Assembly (NCBI GenBank): GCA_029060405.1
Contig: JAIDUB010000110.1
Location: 1-64,000 of the forward strand
Reading direction: 5' to 3'
DNA from: Duncaniella sp.
GTDB lineage: Bacteria; Bacteroidota; Bacteroidia; Bacteroidales; Muribaculaceae
Length of the DNA: 64,000 nucleotides
Part shown: one piece after another, positions 1-10,041 of the stretch
Numbering within the stretch: position 1 is the first letter of the stretch
How the letters are laid out: each line of letters opens with the position of its first letter
Made by a program: the position numbers and the translations under genes
Notes under the pieces: generated by a model
What the model was told of the DNA's origin: nothing
Seen by the model: the letters and a program-made list of their open reading frames with translations, nothing else
Databases searched by the model: none

Positions 1-75
1 GGGCGTTTAGCTCAGCTGGTTCAGAGCATCTGCCTTACAAGCAGAGGGTCGGGGGTTCGAATCCCTCAACGCCCA
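1..75 (+). tRNA. tRNA-Val (anticodon TAC)
   Basis: Cloverleaf: acceptor GGGCGTT/AACGCCC, anticodon stem TCTGC-CTTACAA-GCAGA, T-loop GGTTCGAATCC. Confidence 0.96.
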
Positions 76-109
76 CTCAGCAATTACCTAAGTCTCGAAG
101 CAATGAAAC

Positions 110-184
110 GGGCGTTTAGCTCAGCTGGTTCAGAGCATCTGCCTTACAAGCAGAGGGTCGGGGGTTCGAATCCCTCAGCGCCCA
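110..184 (+). tRNA. tRNA-Val (anticodon TAC), second tandem copy
   Basis: Near-identical copy of 1..75; acceptor GGGCGTT/AGCGCCC with one G.U pair. Confidence 0.96.
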
Positions 185-191
185 CAACAAG

Positions 192-224
192 TCACCGACA
201 CAATCCCGTGCCGGTGATTTTTTT
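192..224 (+). terminator. Rho-independent-like terminator after the tRNA-Val pair
   Basis: TCACCG...CGGTGA stem followed by a run of Ts. Confidence 0.7.
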
Positions 225-280
225 GGCGTAACCCGGTCGCCCACCCCGGGTGGCGAGCACCCGGGGCTATAAAGATCACC

Positions 281-772
281 ACCCCTCCGGCGTATATCAC
301 AAGCGGTTAAGAATCAATCCGGTAGGGACGCTCACTTGGGAGCGTCCGGCGCCGTAATCGGCTTGCCGCTTCGCTACGCGAAGAATGGTGCGCGACGAGG
401 GTGGCCGATGATGTGCGACGATGGCGGGGGATGGTGCGCGGCAAGGGCGAGGAGTGGATGAGAGCCGAAGGCACGAGGTTGTTTCACGGGTGCAAGCCCG
501 TGGAGAGCAGAACGAATGCATACCTCATCGTGGGCTGCGGAGCTGCGATGTCGTAAGGGCGGTCAAACAACATCTCAGCTCCGCAGCTCAATTTGTAAGT
601 GGCGCTTGTCCGCGGGCTTCACCCGCGGTTTGCTACAACGACGGACTTCCAGCCCTCAATTTGAAGCGGTTGACCACTACGAAATTACCATTTTGCTCTG
701 CCGGACGCTCCCGAGTGAGCGTCCCTACCGGATTGATTATTAGGCCGTTTAATGATTTCACCCCGGAGGGGT
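281..772. repeat. Hairpin-rich intergenic element with long imperfect terminal inverted repeats
   Basis: Left arm 281-350 (ACCCCTCCGG..AATCAATCCGGTAGGGACGCTCACTTGGGAGCGTCCGGC) is the reverse complement, with mismatches, of 700-772; several internal hairpins. Confidence 0.75.
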
Positions 773-838
773 CGACATCTGACTATTCTCATTTTTCCAT
801 TCTACAAAGGCGTGGGGTAGTTAAATATAGTTTACCGA

Positions 839-870
839 TTTGCCGGAACGGGCGGGATTTTGTAATTTTG
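839..870 (+). promoter_or_regulatory. Bacteroidetes-type promoter upstream of nhaC-like gene
   Basis: TTTG (839-842), 20 nt, TAATTTTG (863-870). Confidence 0.55.
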
Positions 871-934
871 CAGTCTATTTCGCGATAAAGACAGAATTTC
901 CAATATTTTTTACCTAAGGTACAAACTTCATACA

Positions 935-2413
935 TTGAAAATATTCACGCCTTTCGCGCCATGGAGGCGCCCTTCCCTCTTTATTTCCGTTCTCCCCATA
1001 GCCACTCTGCTGGGAACCTTACTGATAATACTCTGCTTTGCAGGAGCTGACGCAATCTCGCAGTACAGCACCGAGGCTCTGCTGGGCAGTGCGATACTGT
1101 CGGTATCGCTGGCCGCCATGACCGGATGCCTCAGCCGCCGCGGCATGACGGTGGGATTCCGCCGCAGCGCCCGTCAGGTTCTCCCCGCAGTGCCCATGCT
1201 CATATTTATCGCTACCGTGTCGACCACATGGATGCTCTCGGGCGTAGTACCTACGCTTATCGACTATGGCATAAGCATTATAAACCCCACCCTGTTTCTG
1301 ATGACCACCTGCGTGGTGTGTGCCGTAATATCGGTGCTCACAGGCAGTTCATGGAGCACGATCGCCACTATAGGTGTGGCATTCATGGGCATAGGCACGG
1401 TGATGGGCTTCAGCGCGGGATGGATAGCGGGAGCCATTATCTCGGGCGCGTATTTCGGCGACAAGGTATCGGCGCTGAGCGACACCACCGTGGTGGCGTC
1501 AAGCACATGCGGTGTGGACCTTTTCGATCACATACGTTATCTGATGATCACGGCGATTCCGTCGATGGGAATAGCGCTGATTGTGTTCACGATGGTAGGC
1601 GTGTTCACCAACGCCACTCCCGACGCCACATCGGCCGATATTCTCCATCACCTTGAGGCGACATTTGAGATTTCACCCAAGATATTGATAATTCCCGTAG
1701 TCACCGCTGCCATGATAATGCTGCGCGTGCCCACGCTGCTGACGCTCGCCCTGAGTTCGGCCATGGGACTCGCGGGCATCTTCATATTCCAGCCGCAGCT
1801 TGTGGCGCAGCTCATGAGCGAAACCGCCGACGCAAGCTACCTGAATCTCACGGGCAATATATTATGGAGCGAGACATCCATGTCGACGGGCTACGAACTG
1901 CTCGACAACTTGGTTACCACCGGAGGCATCACCGGCATGCTGCCTACGGTAGCGCTGGTGCTTTGCGCCATGACTTTCGGCACGGCCATGATAGGTACAG
2001 GAATGCTTGAGCGCATAACGCAGGCATTCACAAGCCGCCTGCGCCGCCGCGCATCGATAGTGGGAGCTACGGTGGGTAGCGGCCTGTTTCTCAACAGCTG
2101 TACCGCCGACCAATACCTGTCAATCATCATAGGCGGCAACATGTACCGCAACTTGTATCGCCGCTACGGCATGGAGCCGCGGCTGCTGAGCCGTACGCTC
2201 GAGGATTCGGTATCGGTGACATCGGTGCTGATACCGTGGAATTCCTGCGGTGTCACTCAGTCGATGGTGCTGGGAGTGCCCACGCTCGTCTACCTCCCCT
2301 ACTGCGTGTTCAATTACCTCTCTCCCGTCATGTCGCTCGCCGTGGCGATCACCGGCTTCAAGATCCACAGCGCCGTGACCTCGGCCATGCGCCACGCAGT
2401 AGCCCGCGCCTGA
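935..2413 (+). CDS. NhaC-family Na+/H+ antiporter
   Basis: 492 aa polytopic protein; GSSWSTIATIGVAFMGIG and GAYFGDKVSALSDTT motifs typical of NhaC; TTG start. Confidence 0.92.
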   Translation: MKIFTPFAPWRRPSLFISVLPIATLLGTLLIILCFAGADAISQYSTEALLGSAILSVSLAAMTGCLSRRGMTVGFRRSARQVLPAVPMLIFIATVSTTWMLSGVVPTLIDYGISIINPTLFLMTTCVVCAVISVLTGSSWSTIATIGVAFMGIGTVMGFSAGWIAGAIISGAYFGDKVSALSDTTVVASSTCGVDLFDHIRYLMITAIPSMGIALIVFTMVGVFTNATPDATSADILHHLEATFEISPKILIIPVVTAAMIMLRVPTLLTLALSSAMGLAGIFIFQPQLVAQLMSETADASYLNLTGNILWSETSMSTGYELLDNLVTTGGITGMLPTVALVLCAMTFGTAMIGTGMLERITQAFTSRLRRRASIVGATVGSGLFLNSCTADQYLSIIIGGNMYRNLYRRYGMEPRLLSRTLEDSVSVTSVLIPWNSCGVTQSMVLGVPTLVYLPYCVFNYLSPVMSLAVAITGFKIHSAVTSAMRHAVARA

Positions 2414-2440
2414 GCCTGACATGATGAGACATATCAACAC

Positions 2441-2479
2441 AAAACGGGGCGGACTTCTCGCGGAGTCCGCCCCGTTTTA
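2441..2479. terminator. Bidirectional terminator between convergent genes
   Basis: AAAACGGGGCGGACTtctcgcgGAGTCCGCCCCGTTTT near-perfect palindrome. Confidence 0.85.
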
Positions 2480-2498
2480 TCGGGTGTTACAAGGATTT

Positions 2499-3539
2499 TC
2501 AATCAGCGGTCATCTCGCCTACCATAGGCACGGTGAGATAATTCTTGATGTCGGCTGCCGAGAGGCCTGAGCCGAGAAGATACATCATCTTTGTCACGGC
2601 AGCCTCGATGGTGATGTCGTAGCCCGAGATCACGCCGGCCTTGGTGAGCATGTCGCCGGTGTAGTAGCGCTTCGACTCGTCTCCGCCGTTGAGGCACTGG
2701 GTCACGTTGTAGAGTATCAGTCCGCGGCTTGCGGCATCGGCCACAGCGTCGAGGAACCACTGCTCGGTGGGCGCATTGCCGGCGCCGAAGGTGCGGAGTA
2801 TCACAGCCTTGATGCCCGGAGTGGCAAGCTGAGCCTTAACGACGTCCTCGGTGATACCGGGATAGAGCCAGAGCACGAGGATATTGGGATCCATCGAGTA
2901 GAAAGGCTCGAGAGGCAGGGCGGTGTCGTGACGCATCAGGTAAGGCTTGGCGTAATTGATATGGAGGTCGATAGTGCCGAGCACGGGGTAGTTGAAGCTC
3001 TTGAAGGCGTGGAAACCTGTTGAGGTGAACTTGGTGGAGCGGCATCCGCGCACGATGTAGTCCTGAAAAGCGATGACCACTTCCTGAATCATCGGGTCGC
3101 CGTTCTCGTCCTTGGCGGCTGCCACTTCGAGGGCCGAGATGAGGTTTTCGGTACCGTCCTCACGGGTGTCGCCGATAGGAAGCTGCGAACCGGTGATGAC
3201 CACAGGCTTGCGGAGGTTGCGGAGCATGAAGCTCAGCGCCGAAGCTGTATAGGCCATGGTGTCGGTGCCGTGGAGCACTACGAAGCCGTCAAATTCATCG
3301 TAGCGGTCGGCGATATCCTTCACTATCTGATTCCAGTAGGTGGGATTCATGTTTGACGAATCGATAGGCTGCGGGAACTGGACGCTTTCGATATCGTAAC
3401 CGAGATTACCTACCTTGGGCACATTGTCCATGAGGTGTGAGAAGTCAAAGGGCTGGAGACCGTCGGGGGTCTCGACCATACCGATTGTACCACCGGTATA
3501 GATTATAAGTATTCGGGGGCGATTAGTTGTAGTTGCCAT
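2499..3539 (-). CDS. ansA: Type I L-asparaginase
   Basis: 346 aa; TGGTIGM, LHGTDTMAYTASALSFML, GSQLPIG motifs. Confidence 0.95.
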   Translation of the reverse strand: MATTTNRPRILIIYTGGTIGMVETPDGLQPFDFSHLMDNVPKVGNLGYDIESVQFPQPIDSSNMNPTYWNQIVKDIADRYDEFDGFVVLHGTDTMAYTASALSFMLRNLRKPVVITGSQLPIGDTREDGTENLISALEVAAAKDENGDPMIQEVVIAFQDYIVRGCRSTKFTSTGFHAFKSFNYPVLGTIDLHINYAKPYLMRHDTALPLEPFYSMDPNILVLWLYPGITEDVVKAQLATPGIKAVILRTFGAGNAPTEQWFLDAVADAASRGLILYNVTQCLNGGDESKRYYTGDMLTKAGVISGYDITIEAAVTKMMYLLGSGLSAADIKNYLTVPMVGEMTAD

Positions 3540-3567
3540 AATTTGTTTGTTTTATGAGTTATTATTT

Positions 3568-3623
3568 ATGAATCATGAATTATGAATCATGAATCATGAA
3601 TTATGAATCATGAATCATGAATC
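3568..3623. repeat. Heptanucleotide tandem repeat (ATGAATC/T) x8
   Basis: Eight consecutive 7-mers ATGAAT[C/T] read directly. Confidence 0.95.
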
Positions 3624-3631
3624 TAAGAAAT

Positions 3632-4912
3632 TTATTCGTAGTAGTTCTTGCTCATGCCGAATACGAAGTGGTTGGCGCGGAGCACTACAAACAGGAGCAC
3701 TATGGCCGATGCTATACCTACGAATATGAAGGGGAACATGGTCGAGGTGGTGTTGAAGATCTTCTGACCGGCACCGATTATTACGGGAACGAGCGAGATA
3801 GCCACATAGTTGGCCACCTGCAGATAGGCGAGCGAGAGGGTCGACTTGCTGTCGGAGGTAACCACTTCGGTAGCCTTGGTGTAGAAGATAGGCTGGGCGA
3901 TACCGTTGCCGAGACCGCAAAGGGCGGCAGCGATGATATAGATCACGGTTGAACCGGGCACGAAGATGAAGAGGGCGAAACTGCCTACAATCATTGCGGT
4001 GGCAGCGATAAAGGTAGTCTTACGGAACATCTTCATCACGGGAGTAAGAGCCAGACCTACCACAAACATGGCGAAGTAGAATACCGAGGTCATGGTAGAG
4101 GCCGATTCGGCATCGATCCACTTGAAGTTAGGAAGATAGTAGGATGGAATACAGGTTGCGAACACGAAGAAGAAGTAAGCGAGAAGCAACCAGATAGTGC
4201 GTCCTACGTAGAATCCACCCTTTACAGTCTGACCCTTGGTAGAGAAACCGTCGGCATCCACTGCGGGGATAGTGGCAGGAGTCTGGGTCTTTGCAGCAGC
4301 CTCGGCAGCGGCTTCGGGAGCGGGCTGATCGTAGTCGCTCTGCGGAATCTTACGCAGGAAGGGAATAAGGATCAGCGAAAGAAGCGGGAGCAGATACACG
4401 AGGAAGGGAAGGTGCCAGCTCTTGGCGGCGAGGAAGCCTACCACGAAAGTAGCGAGCACGAGAGCTACGTTACCGATAGCCGAAATAATACCCATCTGTT
4501 TCATACGGTATTTGCCGGTGAAAACGTCGGCGATAAGACCGGTCGAGAACGGGAGGATAAGACCGCAGCCGGCACCGAGAAGGCAGCTGAGAAGGATCAG
4601 CATATTCAATGAACTCGAGAAGATCGAGAGCGCGCCGGCGGCAATATAGAGCACCGTACCGGCTGTGATTACAGCAATCTTGTGTTTCGACTCCGAAAGT
4701 TTTCCTGACAGGAGCACGAAGGGGATAATCACGAGGTTGGGCAACACGGTGAGAAGCTGGATCTTGAAATCGGTTGCATCGTGAAATATCTCATGAAGCT
4801 GACCCTCGATAGGGGTAACGGCCAGACCCGGAAGATCGACTGCGAGTGAAAGTGACCATATTGCGAGGACTACCATCATCGAGATGGTGCCTTTTCCTGT
4901 TTGAACTTGCAT
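3632..4912 (-). CDS. MFS transporter
   Basis: 12-TM-like protein; likely start at internal M (MQVQTGKGTISMM, 4912) rather than ORF start 4966. Confidence 0.88.
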   Translation of the reverse strand: MQVQTGKGTISMMVVLAIWSLSLAVDLPGLAVTPIEGQLHEIFHDATDFKIQLLTVLPNLVIIPFVLLSGKLSESKHKIAVITAGTVLYIAAGALSIFSSSLNMLILLSCLLGAGCGLILPFSTGLIADVFTGKYRMKQMGIISAIGNVALVLATFVVGFLAAKSWHLPFLVYLLPLLSLILIPFLRKIPQSDYDQPAPEAAAEAAAKTQTPATIPAVDADGFSTKGQTVKGGFYVGRTIWLLLAYFFFVFATCIPSYYLPNFKWIDAESASTMTSVFYFAMFVVGLALTPVMKMFRKTTFIAATAMIVGSFALFIFVPGSTVIYIIAAALCGLGNGIAQPIFYTKATEVVTSDSKSTLSLAYLQVANYVAISLVPVIIGAGQKIFNTTSTMFPFIFVGIASAIVLLFVVLRANHFVFGMSKNYYE

Positions 4913-5018
4913 ATTGTTGAAATTTTTGTGAGGTTGATGTTTATTCCGGGAATCGGTGGTGAGCACCGATTCCCGAAACGGATATATTTAATTATTATGA
5001 AAGTTAAGACCTTTGTTA

Positions 5019-5984
5019 TCAGTCGGTCACAGTCACGCGGTCACCGTTAAACACACCGAGGTCGAGTTTCTTCATCACTGCTTTTACAGCGGCCTGAGCC
5101 TTGACGGAGTTTCCTGCTTCGTCCAATGGAGGAGCAAACGCCGCGATACCCATCACGCCGGGCATCACGCCAAGCACACCGCCGCCTACACCGCTCTTGG
5201 CAGGGATACCTGAGGTATAGAGCCAGTCACCTGTATTCTGATAGAAACCTACGCTCGAGATGAGTGTGGTGATTTTCGGTGCAAGTTCTTTATCAAACAC
5301 CTGTTCTTTGGTTACGGGATTAAGACCACCGTTGGCAATAGTGCCTGCGCAGATGGCGAGCTGTTCGGCCGTGATACCTACCGAGCACTGGCGGGTATAG
5401 AGGTCGAGACTCATGGGCACGTCGTCGTAGATACGGTTATAGTTCTTGAGCAGCCAAGCGATAGCGCGGTTGTTGAAGTTGGTTTCACTCTCGGAGCGGT
5501 AAAGCTCGTCGAGCACCTGAGCCTCGCTGCCGCAGAGGGCTGCTATATTGTTGATGATAGCTTCCCATTTGCCCCACGAATCACCCTTGGGCTCTACCAT
5601 GGAGCATGCGGTGATGGCACCGGCATTTACGAGCGGCGTGGAGGGATGATCGTTTTCGAGAAGGATTGCGAAAATCGAGTTGAAAGGAAGACCGGTAGCG
5701 TCGGCACCTATCTGCTTGAGCACTGCATCTGCACCGTGCTGCTTCAGCACAAGGATGGCGGTGAGCACTTTCGATACTGATTCGATACCGAATTTGTAGG
5801 AGGTATCGCCCACTGAATAAGTGGTTCCGTCGAGAAGCGTCACGCTGATACCGAACAGATTCGGGTCAATGTTGGCGAGGAACGGAATGTAGTCAGCATT
5901 GTGACCTCCGGTAATGCCTTTACTCTCGGCATAGGCTTCATCTACAGCGGCTTTGATCTGCGCTTTGGTGATTGTCTTGTCCAT
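5019..5984 (-). CDS. glsA: Glutaminase A
   Basis: 321 aa; ADYIPFLA, FGIESVSKV, NPLVNAGAI-like motifs of the serine-dependent glutaminase family. Confidence 0.96.
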   Translation of the reverse strand: MDKTITKAQIKAAVDEAYAESKGITGGHNADYIPFLANIDPNLFGISVTLLDGTTYSVGDTSYKFGIESVSKVLTAILVLKQHGADAVLKQIGADATGLPFNSIFAILLENDHPSTPLVNAGAITACSMVEPKGDSWGKWEAIINNIAALCGSEAQVLDELYRSESETNFNNRAIAWLLKNYNRIYDDVPMSLDLYTRQCSVGITAEQLAICAGTIANGGLNPVTKEQVFDKELAPKITTLISSVGFYQNTGDWLYTSGIPAKSGVGGGVLGVMPGVMGIAAFAPPLDEAGNSVKAQAAVKAVMKKLDLGVFNGDRVTVTD

Positions 5985-6229
5985 ACGTAATAATTTGTTT
6001 GTTTGTATTTTGTTGTTGGGTTACATTCTGTAAGTACAACGGCGGAGGAATTAAAATGTTCACAAATAACACGTTGAAATTAACGGATGAATGTAAAAAT
6101 CGTGCATATGGCCATCAGAACGGGGTTTTACAAAAAAATTGTCACTGCAAAAAATCAAAATGCACGCAACGATTGTATATATTATATAATGTTTCACGAA
6201 ATCAGTAACAAACAAATCTATTAACTCTT

Positions 6230-7504
6230 ATGAACAAGCATCTCCTGATGGTTGCACTTCTGGCAACCGGCGGTATCCTCGGGGCATCGGCCCAGCGCGA
6301 CAACCGCCTTCACGAGACCGGTGTGGTATCGGTGGTCAATAACGATACTGCCGATGTGGCTCATGTAGAAAAAACGTTTAAATCAGTGGCTCCCGTTTCG
6401 CCTAAGGAAAACGGTCTGCCACGTTTTGCAATCGTGGGTAAAGACCGGCAGTTTTATGTAGGTATCGGCGCCCAGTTCTTGGGCGAGGCCGTATATGACT
6501 TCGGCAACAATGTGGGCTCCCCCACTCTGTTCACCCCGTCGGCTTTCACGCCTGCGACTCCCGGCAACGGCTCGGGACTCGGATTCGGCTGGCAGACATC
6601 ATCAATCTACGCCAACTTCGTGGCTATGCCGGGAAGCGACAATCAGGTAGGCCTGTTCTTCAAAGCCAATTTCCTTGGAAATAACAATAGTTTTAATGTA
6701 TATCACTTCTATGCCAAATACCGTGGCCTTACCGTAGGTTACACCACGAGCCTGTTCAGCGACGGCGCCGCCGAGCCTATGACCATAGATTTCGAGGGGC
6801 CTAACGGCTATCCTTACACCACGCTGTTTACCGCCTACTGGACTCAGAATTTCAACAAGAACTGGAGCGGCGCCATAGGTATCGATGCCCCCGCCACCTC
6901 GCTTACCACCAATGAATATACCTCGGCAGTCAAGGCACGCACGCCCTCGATACCTCTTTACGTGCAGTATGCGTGGGCCGGAGGTAACTCCCACGTGCGC
7001 CTGTCGGGCATCGTGCGCCCCATGCAATATCGCGATACGCGCAACGGCCGCAACCACGGGCTTGCCGGAATGGGCGTGCAGCTTTCAGGCATGTCGGCGG
7101 TAGCCGGACCTCTCTCCGTGCAGTTCAACGCCGCTTACGGACGTGGCATCGGTTCTTATATTCAGGATGATGAAGGCCTCGGGCTCGACGCCGTGGCAGT
7201 GGGTAACGACGGTGACATGAAAATGGTAAAGACACTCGGGGTGACAGGCGGTCTTAACTGTGCCATAACTTCCCGCCTCAGCTCCAATGTGGTCTACAGC
7301 CACGTCACCAACTGGCTTCCTGACGGAGCCGACGTAGCTGCGGGTAAATATAAGGCCGGTGACTATGTAGCAGCCAACCTTATTTATAACGTCAACAAAT
7401 TCGTATCGGCCGGAGTGGAATATGACTACGGATTGCGCAAGTCAGTCGACGGCTCTAAAATCCACGTAAACCGCATTCAGGCTCAGATCGCCGTGACATT
7501 CTAA
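6230..7504 (+). CDS. Outer-membrane beta-barrel protein, DcaP-like porin
   Basis: Signal peptide ending ASAQ, alternating beta-strand pattern, C-terminal aromatic (AVTF); 424 aa. Confidence 0.72.
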   Translation: MNKHLLMVALLATGGILGASAQRDNRLHETGVVSVVNNDTADVAHVEKTFKSVAPVSPKENGLPRFAIVGKDRQFYVGIGAQFLGEAVYDFGNNVGSPTLFTPSAFTPATPGNGSGLGFGWQTSSIYANFVAMPGSDNQVGLFFKANFLGNNNSFNVYHFYAKYRGLTVGYTTSLFSDGAAEPMTIDFEGPNGYPYTTLFTAYWTQNFNKNWSGAIGIDAPATSLTTNEYTSAVKARTPSIPLYVQYAWAGGNSHVRLSGIVRPMQYRDTRNGRNHGLAGMGVQLSGMSAVAGPLSVQFNAAYGRGIGSYIQDDEGLGLDAVAVGNDGDMKMVKTLGVTGGLNCAITSRLSSNVVYSHVTNWLPDGADVAAGKYKAGDYVAANLIYNVNKFVSAGVEYDYGLRKSVDGSKIHVNRIQAQIAVTF

Positions 7505-7556
7505 ACCGGCCACAACTATACCATTATCCCAAATTAAAACACTGTATAACAACTTA

Positions 7557-7739
7557 GTAGGGACGCGATTCATCGCGTCCGCAGCGAAAACAGGAATTGA
7601 ATAAATGTAATTTCCGACAGAACATAATTCGCAGTGACAACATGTGGTGAATTTTGATGACGCATATTCAATCCATGTTGTCAAGGCGGACGCGATATAA
7701 TCGGCTTGCCGCTTTGCTCGCAAAGAATCGCGTCCCTAC
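7557..7739. repeat. Intergenic element with terminal inverted repeat GTAGGGACGCGATTC
   Basis: GTAGGGACGCGATTC at 7557-7571, inverted at 7725-7739; shares AATCGGCTTGCCGCTT with the 281..772 element. Confidence 0.8.
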
Positions 7740-7763
7740 CACCCAGCGACTCAAGATATTACA

Positions 7764-7800
7764 CCGAAAGCGGCAGCCGGGGATACGGTTGCCGCTTTCG
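7764..7800. terminator. Stem-loop downstream of the DUF4493 operon
   Basis: GAAAGCGGCAgCCg...CGgtTGCCGCTTTC; no strong T-run. Confidence 0.5.
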
Positions 7801-7825
7801 ATGTATTACGTAGGGTAATGTGTTA

Positions 7826-10036
7826 TCAGTATACAAGCTCAATGTCGTCGAGCCACAGGGTCGAGCCTTCGCCGCCCAGGAAGTAGTCGCCGGCTTTGGA
7901 AGCTGAGGCCACAACTACGATGTGAGTGAACTGCACGTCGGGATTCACGTCGTGGAGCGTAATGGTGTATTGCTTGAATTCGCTCGTCGACTCTGTGAAG
8001 ACAACTTCACCGTAGGCTTTCACGTTGGTTCCATTCTTGTCAAAGAGCTTTCGCGATTCTTTCTTGGTGCGGACCACAACAGGATAGTCGGGATATGCAG
8101 CGTCAGAGGAGTCGTTTCTGACGAGCGCCACATAGATGATACCTTTGTCGGTGCCTCCTGAGGGGAATTCATCGAGTACTTCCTGAGGAGCACCGATAGA
8201 GCTTCCTGCTGCTTTCTTGTAGACCGATTCCTGAATGGTACCGGGTCGATAGCTAGCCCATACCGTAAGAGCTTTGGGAGCGAAATTCCACTCACGACCC
8301 CAGCCGAGCACACCGTCGGTGCCTTGGGTCTCAAGGTATTTACCCACAAAGACGTTACCTGCGGCAAACTTGCCTATTGACCCTACTCCGACAAACTGAG
8401 ATTTCAGCTTAATCGACGAACTGCCTGAGTGGAAGAATGAATTGTCCTTTTCGGTCACGTTCTTACTCATGGTAGCAGAGCCGTGGTTACCGCTATCCCA
8501 GAACATCGAAGCCTCGTTGGCGCAAATCAGCAGGGGTGATGTGCCACTGAATTCCTCGAAGCCCGAGTTGGGAAGCTGGGGATAGGCAACGGTGGTGAAT
8601 GTCACTGTCTCGGGCGAGACATAATCGTCGGCATACGGGCGACTTTCATATGTAGTTCCGGGCTTGAGATCAGAAACCTCGGCATAGATGCGCGATCCGG
8701 ATACGGTAGCGGGCACACGGGTCCAGTCCTCATAAGCTCGCGAGCCGGTGACCTGACGAATCTCAAAGCCATATTCCGACGCTTCTTTCAGTTTTTGAGC
8801 CTCAAGTGTAGCCGACGTATATGAAATATTCGATTCCTGAACGGGCGAAGGAGCGACAGGCGCATTCGTCACGGTGATGGTGAATGTAGCGGTAGAGGTC
8901 TTGCCCAAAGCGTCCTCGGCCATGATATCAAATGTATGGTCACCCTCGGGGAGCGCGTTTGTCAGCTCGTCCTCGAGATTTATGCGGAGACCTGACATAT
9001 CGGTATCCTCGTCGTAGAAATACATCCAGTCGATACCGGCGTCGTTAAGAGCCTGCTTCGGTGCGCCCTCGATATGGAGAAGATCCACACGGCCGTCGCC
9101 GCCTACTATACCGGCTATGACAGATGACGACAGTTCCACATCGGCAAGAGCGGCTGCTGCGGTGATATACATCGACTTGCGGTCGATCTTGCCCTCCTCG
9201 CCGCGGAAGTTGCCTTCTTTATCGAAACCGAGCATACCCACGATATTGGGAGGAAGCACAACTTCAATCTGCGATTCGTCGCCCACGGGCTCTTCTTCGA
9301 CTTCAATTTCAAGATAAGCACCGCCCACGGTTATGTCCTGCCCCACGAATTTAACATTGAGGCGATATTCGGTGGCGGGCTTGATATTCTCGATCTTGCC
9401 CGACTTGGTGAACGCTGACCCGTCGGCCTCAGTGCCGGTGAGAGTCCATGTCAGGCCTTTGGTGCGTGAATTTATCATAAACCGACCCTTGGCGTCGGGA
9501 TTGGACTCGTCAAACACGAGCGAGTGGCTGCCGTCGGTAATTCCGTCGTCGAGACCCACGGTCATGACGGGCGACGTCAGCATATTCATAGCATCTTCGG
9601 TGTAGGTCACCGATGCGAGAGTATTGGCCACGCGGCATTTGAGAGTCACATCGGTATTGGTGCCCGACGCGATATCAAACCCGTTGAAACCGCTCTTGTA
9701 GAAAGTCTTGTCCCAAGATGCGGGCACGGAGTCACCTACCCACGCTTCGGCGGTGTAATGTCCCGAGAGAAGGCGCAGTGTGGCGGGAACTTTCGAAGCG
9801 CCCTTGTATTCATAAAGGAGACCTTTGGAATTGGAAATCCATATCACGGCGCTTTCAGCCAACGCCTGTTCCTGCTCGGCTGAGAGAGCACGGCTCACTA
9901 CCTCAACTTCAGAGTTTACCGTAGTCGAAAGGCGCAGAGTACCTTCGCCTCCGTCCATCAGGTGCTCGTCGCGGCAACCGGTGAGAGCGATTGCCATGAG
10001 CACTGATGCGGCTATATATTTATATGTTGATTTCAT
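7826..10036 (-). CDS. DUF4493-type lipoprotein with C-terminal PCMD-like carbohydrate-metabolism domain
   Basis: Lipobox LTGC; GTLRLS..E..SRA N-terminal pattern; C-term NSGFEE..FWDSGN..LWLDDIELVY. Confidence 0.8.
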   Translation of the reverse strand: MKSTYKYIAASVLMAIALTGCRDEHLMDGGEGTLRLSTTVNSEVEVVSRALSAEQEQALAESAVIWISNSKGLLYEYKGASKVPATLRLLSGHYTAEAWVGDSVPASWDKTFYKSGFNGFDIASGTNTDVTLKCRVANTLASVTYTEDAMNMLTSPVMTVGLDDGITDGSHSLVFDESNPDAKGRFMINSRTKGLTWTLTGTEADGSAFTKSGKIENIKPATEYRLNVKFVGQDITVGGAYLEIEVEEEPVGDESQIEVVLPPNIVGMLGFDKEGNFRGEEGKIDRKSMYITAAAALADVELSSSVIAGIVGGDGRVDLLHIEGAPKQALNDAGIDWMYFYDEDTDMSGLRINLEDELTNALPEGDHTFDIMAEDALGKTSTATFTITVTNAPVAPSPVQESNISYTSATLEAQKLKEASEYGFEIRQVTGSRAYEDWTRVPATVSGSRIYAEVSDLKPGTTYESRPYADDYVSPETVTFTTVAYPQLPNSGFEEFSGTSPLLICANEASMFWDSGNHGSATMSKNVTEKDNSFFHSGSSSIKLKSQFVGVGSIGKFAAGNVFVGKYLETQGTDGVLGWGREWNFAPKALTVWASYRPGTIQESVYKKAAGSSIGAPQEVLDEFPSGGTDKGIIYVALVRNDSSDAAYPDYPVVVRTKKESRKLFDKNGTNVKAYGEVVFTESTSEFKQYTITLHDVNPDVQFTHIVVVASASKAGDYFLGGEGSTLWLDDIELVY

Positions 10037-10041
10037 GATTT

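Noticed and set aside
421-888. 155-aa ORF upstream of nhaC
   Set aside because: Runs through hairpins and the terminal repeat of the 281-772 element; low-complexity, no family resemblance.
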